Part shown: positions 61,328-64,000 of the stretch, one piece after another
Layout of the letters: every line of letters starts with the position of its first letter
How positions within the stretch are numbered: position 1 is the stretch's first letter
NCBI GenBank assembly: GCA_013076295.1
Contig: RQOL01000658.1
Span: forward strand, 4,705,083 to 4,769,082
DNA: 64,000 bases
Reading direction: 5' to 3'
Source of the DNA: Sanderia malayensis
Lineage: Eukaryota > Cnidaria > Scyphozoa > Semaeostomeae > Pelagiidae
Made by a program: the position numbers and the translations under genes
Notes under the pieces: model-generated
What the model saw: only the letters and a program-made list of their open reading frames with translations
What the model was told of the DNA's origin: nothing
The model's database searches: none

Positions 61328-61424
61328 CATTTTTGCAACAAGTCAGTAGTTTTAGATGGTATGATTTTATTCACTCATGTTGCAGTTATAACAATTGTCG
61401 TAGGGTGTAAAGTAAAAACATATA

Positions 61425-61497
61425 GCCTTGTTAGCGCAGTAGGCAGCGCGTCAGTCTCATAATCTGAAGGTCGTGAGTTCGATCCTCACACAAGGCA
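61425..61497 (+). tRNA. tRNA-Met(CAT), copy 5
   Basis: Consensus copy with T6 tail. Confidence 0.97.
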
Positions 61498-61594
61498 CAT
61501 TTTTTGCAAACAAGTCAGTAGTTTTAGATGTATGATTTATTCACTCATGTTGCAGTTATAACAATTGTCGTAGGGTGTAAAGTAAAAACATATA

Positions 61595-61667
61595 GCCTTG
61601 TTAGCGCAGTAGGCAGCGCGTCAGTCTCATAATCTGAAAGTCGTGAGTTCGATCCTCACACAAGGCA
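61595..61667 (+). tRNA. tRNA-Met(CAT), copy 6
   Basis: One change in the variable region (GAAAGTC). The tail is CAACCTTTGC, with only three T, so the proximal polymerase III terminator is missing. Confidence 0.92.
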
Positions 61668-61765
61668 CAACCTTTGCAACAAATCAGTAGTTTTAGATGG
61701 TATGATTTTATTCACTCATGTTGCAGTTATAACAATTGTCGTAGGGTGTAAAGTAAAAACATATA

Positions 61766-61838
61766 GCCTTGTTAGCGCAGTAGGCAGCGCGTCAGTCTCA
61801 TAATCTGAAGGTCGTGAGTTCGATCCTCACACAAGGCA
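61766..61838 (+). tRNA. tRNA-Met(CAT), copy 7
   Basis: Consensus copy with T6 tail. Confidence 0.97.
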
Positions 61839-61936
61839 CATTTTTTGCAACAAGTCAGTAGTTTTAGATGATATGATATTATTCACTCATGTTGCAGTTA
61901 TAACAATTGTCGTAGGGTGTAAAGTAAAAACATATA

Positions 61937-62009
61937 GCCTTGTTAGCGCAGTAGGCAGCGCGTCAGTCTCATAATCTGAAGGTCGTGAGTTCGATCCTCA
62001 CACAAGGCA
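61937..62009 (+). tRNA. tRNA-Met(CAT), copy 8
   Basis: Consensus copy; tail TCTTTT. Confidence 0.97.
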
Positions 62010-62104
62010 CATCTTTTGCAACAAGTCAGTAGTTTTAGATGATATGATTTTATTCACTTTTGCAGTTATAACAATTGTCGTAGGGTGTAAAGTAAAAACA
62101 TATA

Positions 62105-62177
62105 GCCTTGTTAGCGCAGTAGGCAGCGCGTCAGTCTCATAATCTGAAGGTCGTGAGTTCGATCCTCACACAAGGCA
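62105..62177 (+). tRNA. tRNA-Met(CAT), copy 9
   Basis: Consensus copy with T6 tail; preceding linker shortened. Confidence 0.97.
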
Positions 62178-62272
62178 CATTTTTTGCAACAAGTCAGTAG
62201 TTTAGATGGTATGATTTTATTCACTCTTTGCAGTTATAACAATTGTCGTAGGGTGTAAAGTAAAAACATATA

Positions 62273-62345
62273 GCCTTGTTAGCGCAGTAGGCAGCGCGTC
62301 AGTCTCATAATCTGAAGGTCGTGAGTTCGATCCTCACACAAGGCA
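62273..62345 (+). tRNA. tRNA-Met(CAT), copy 10
   Basis: Consensus copy with T5 tail. Confidence 0.97.
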
Positions 62346-62439
62346 CATTTTTGCAACAAGTCAGTAGTTTTAGGTATGATTTTATTCACTCTTTTTGCAG
62401 TTATAACAATTGTCGTAGGGTGTAAAGTAAAAACATATA

Positions 62440-62512
62440 GCCTTGTTAGCGCAGTAGGCAGCGCGTCAGTCTCATAATCTGAAGGTCGTGAGTTCGATCC
62501 TCACACAAGGCA
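62440..62512 (+). tRNA. tRNA-Met(CAT), copy 11
   Basis: Consensus copy with T4 tail; short linker sub-group. Confidence 0.97.
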
Positions 62513-62600
62513 CATTTTGCAACAGTCAGTAGTTTTAGATGGATTTTATTCACTCACGCAGTTATAACAATTGTCGTAGGGTGTAAAGTAAAAACATATA

Positions 62601-62673
62601 GCCTTGTTAGCGCAGTAGGCAGCGCGTCAGTCTCATAATCTGAAGGTCGTGAGTTCGATCCTCACACAAGGCA
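62601..62673 (+). tRNA. tRNA-Met(CAT), copy 12
   Basis: Consensus copy with T4 tail; the unit before it is one of the shortest (161 bases). Confidence 0.97.
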
Positions 62674-62764
62674 CATTTTGCAACAAGTCAGTAGTTTTAG
62701 ATGGTATGTTTTATTCACTTTTGCAGTTATAACAATTGTCGTGGGTGTAAAGTAAAAACATATA

Positions 62765-62837
62765 GCCTTGTTAGCGCAGTAGGCAGCGCGTCAGTCTCAT
62801 AATCTGAAGGTCGTGAGTTCGATCCTCACACAAGGCA
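62765..62837 (+). tRNA. tRNA-Met(CAT), copy 13
   Basis: Consensus copy with T4 tail; upstream linker has GTCGTGGG instead of GTCGTAGGG. Confidence 0.97.
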
Positions 62838-62932
62838 CATTTTGCAACAAGTCAGTAGTTTTAGATGTATGATTTTATTCACTCATGTTGCAGTTATAAC
62901 AATTGTCGTAGGGTGTAAAGTAAAAACATATA

Positions 62933-63005
62933 GCCTTGTTAGCGCAGTAGGCAGCGCGTCAGTCTCATAATCTGAAGGTCGTGAGTTCGATCCTCACACA
63001 AGGCA
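62933..63005 (+). tRNA. tRNA-Met(CAT), copy 14
   Basis: Consensus copy with T6 tail. Confidence 0.97.
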
Positions 63006-63101
63006 CATTTTTTGCAACAAGTCAGTAGTTTTAGATATATGATTTATTCACTCATGTTGCAGTTATAACAATTGTCGTAGGGTGTAAAGTAAAAACATAT
63101 A

Positions 63102-63174
63102 GCCTTGTTAGCGCAGTAGGCAGCGCGTCAGTCTCATAATCTGAAGGTCGTGAGTTCGATCCTCACACAAGGCA
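63102..63174 (+). tRNA. tRNA-Met(CAT), copy 15
   Basis: Consensus copy with T6 tail. Confidence 0.97.
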
Positions 63175-63271
63175 CATTTTTTGCAACAAGTCAGTAGTTT
63201 TAGATGGTATGATTTTATTCACTCATGTTGCAGTTATAACAATTGTCGTGGGTGTAAAGTAAAAACATATA

Positions 63272-63344
63272 GCCTTGTTAGCGCAGTAGGCAGCGCGTCA
63301 GTCTCATAATCTGAAGGTCGTGAGTTCGATCCTCACACAAGGCA
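63272..63344 (+). tRNA. tRNA-Met(CAT), copy 16
   Basis: Consensus copy with T6 tail; upstream GTCGTGGG variant as in copy 13. Confidence 0.97.
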
Positions 63345-63442
63345 CATTTTTTGCAACAAGTCAGTAGTTTTAGATGGTATGATTTTATTCACTCATGTTG
63401 CAGTTATAACAATTGTCGTAGGGTGTAAAGTAAAAACATACA

Positions 63443-63515
63443 GCCTTGTTAGCGCAGTAGGCAGCGCGTCAGTCTCATAATCTGAAGGTCGTGAGTTCGA
63501 TCCTCACACAAGGCA
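63443..63515 (+). tRNA. tRNA-Met(CAT), copy 17
   Basis: Consensus copy with T6 tail; upstream CATACA instead of CATATA, as in copy 19. Confidence 0.97.
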
Positions 63516-63613
63516 CATTTTTTGCAACAAGTCAGTAGTTTTAGATGGTATGATTTTATTCACTCATGTTGCAGTTATAACAATTGTCGTAGGGTGTAAA
63601 GTAAAAACATATA

Positions 63614-63686
63614 GCCTTGTTAGCGCAGTAGGCAGCGCGTCAGTCTCATAATCTGAAGGTCGTGAGTTCGATCCTCACACAAGGCA
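63614..63686 (+). tRNA. tRNA-Met(CAT), copy 18
   Basis: Consensus gene, but the tail is CACATGCAAC with no T run; the next T4 is in gtagttttag about 20 bases on. Confidence 0.95.
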
Positions 63687-63773
63687 CATGCAACAGTCAG
63701 TAGTTTTAGATGGTATGATTTTATTCACTCGCAGTTATAACAATTGTCGTAGGGTGTAAAGTAAAAACATACA

Positions 63774-63846
63774 GCCTTGTTAGCGCAGTAGGCAGCGCGT
63801 CAGTCTCATAATCTGAAGGTCGTGAGTTCGATCCTCACACAAGGCA
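63774..63846 (+). tRNA. tRNA-Met(CAT), copy 19
   Basis: Consensus copy with T6 tail; upstream CATACA variant. Confidence 0.97.
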
Positions 63847-63944
63847 CATTTTTTGCAACAAGTCAGTAGTTTTAGGTGGTATGATTTTATTCACTCGTTT
63901 TATAGTTATAACAATTGTCGTAGGGTGTAAAGTAAAAACATATA

Positions 63945-64000
63945 GCCTTGTTAGCGCAGTAGGCAGCGCGTCAGTCTCATAATCTGAAGGTCGTGAGTTC
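63945..64000 (+). tRNA. tRNA-Met(CAT), copy 20, cut by the window end
   Basis: First 56 bases match the consensus through GTGAGTTC. Confidence 0.95.

Larger units (their letters stand above)
60690..64000 (+). repeat. Tandem array of 20 tRNA-Met units, period about 168 bp
   Basis: Each unit has a 73-base tRNA-Met gene, a 3' CACATTTTTTGC tail, and a conserved linker including cagttataacaattgtcgta, gggtgtaaagtaaaaacata and TA before the gene. Spacings between gene starts run from 160 to 171 bases. Units differ mainly in linker indels and T-run length, so the array is strongly homogenised. It continues past the window end. Confidence 0.98.

Noticed and set aside
60747..64000. Regular direct repeats resembling a CRISPR array
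   Set aside because: The 73-base repeat folds as tRNA-Met and the linkers are themselves conserved; the genome is eukaryotic.

Overview
This is nuclear DNA from an animal. The genes have many short introns with GT..AG borders and encode metazoan proteins (COQ7, AIMP2, WDR7, AP4E1). The window is AT-rich and full of small DNA transposons. A tandem family of secreted proteins with a PAN/Apple-like region, an EGF-like module and a contactin-associated-protein (CNTNAP)-type fibrinogen-like domain suggests a cnidarian, but the taxon is inferred from gene content only.

Layout. (1) 162-1480: last five exons of COQ7 (+). (2) 2614-9638: a nine-exon gene (+) for an unrecognised 2,020-residue coiled-coil and highly charged protein. 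(3) 9.7-13.8 kb: no intact gene; holds a decayed AIMP2 exon fragment, a probable transposon-protein remnant and simple repeats. (4) 13.8-29.9 kb: four tandem three-exon paralogues (+), each about 340 residues: signal peptide, PAN/Apple-like, EGF-like, CNTNAP-like fibrinogen domain. Blocks shared by different pairs of copies point to repeated duplication or conversion. (5) 30.7-33.7 kb: AIMP2 (-), scaffold of the multi-aminoacyl-tRNA-synthetase complex. (6) 34.95-36.15 kb: a two-exon gene (+) for a small secreted cysteine-containing protein. (7) 36.8-43.1 kb: a transposon nest in which target-site duplications give the order of insertion. (8) 43.8-56.4 kb: complete 28-exon WDR7 (Rabconnectin-3 beta) (+), with a double frame anomaly in exon 17 and a GC-AG intron. 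(9) 57.2-60.6 kb: last five exons of AP4E1 (-), convergent with WDR7. (10) 60.75-64.0 kb: 20 tandem copies of an elongator tRNA-Met(CAU) gene (+), period about 168 bp, running off the window and lying on the opposite strand where the next upstream AP4E1 intron should be.

How genes relate. COQ7 (ubiquinone synthesis), AIMP2 (synthetase scaffold), WDR7 (V-ATPase/Rab3 regulation) and AP4E1 (vesicle coat) are unrelated housekeeping genes. The two stretches that evolve by local duplication are the secreted PAN-EGF-fibrinogen cluster and the tRNA array. All gene models were built by hand from reading frame, splice sites and phase agreement, with remembered human proteins as guides; no searches were run.
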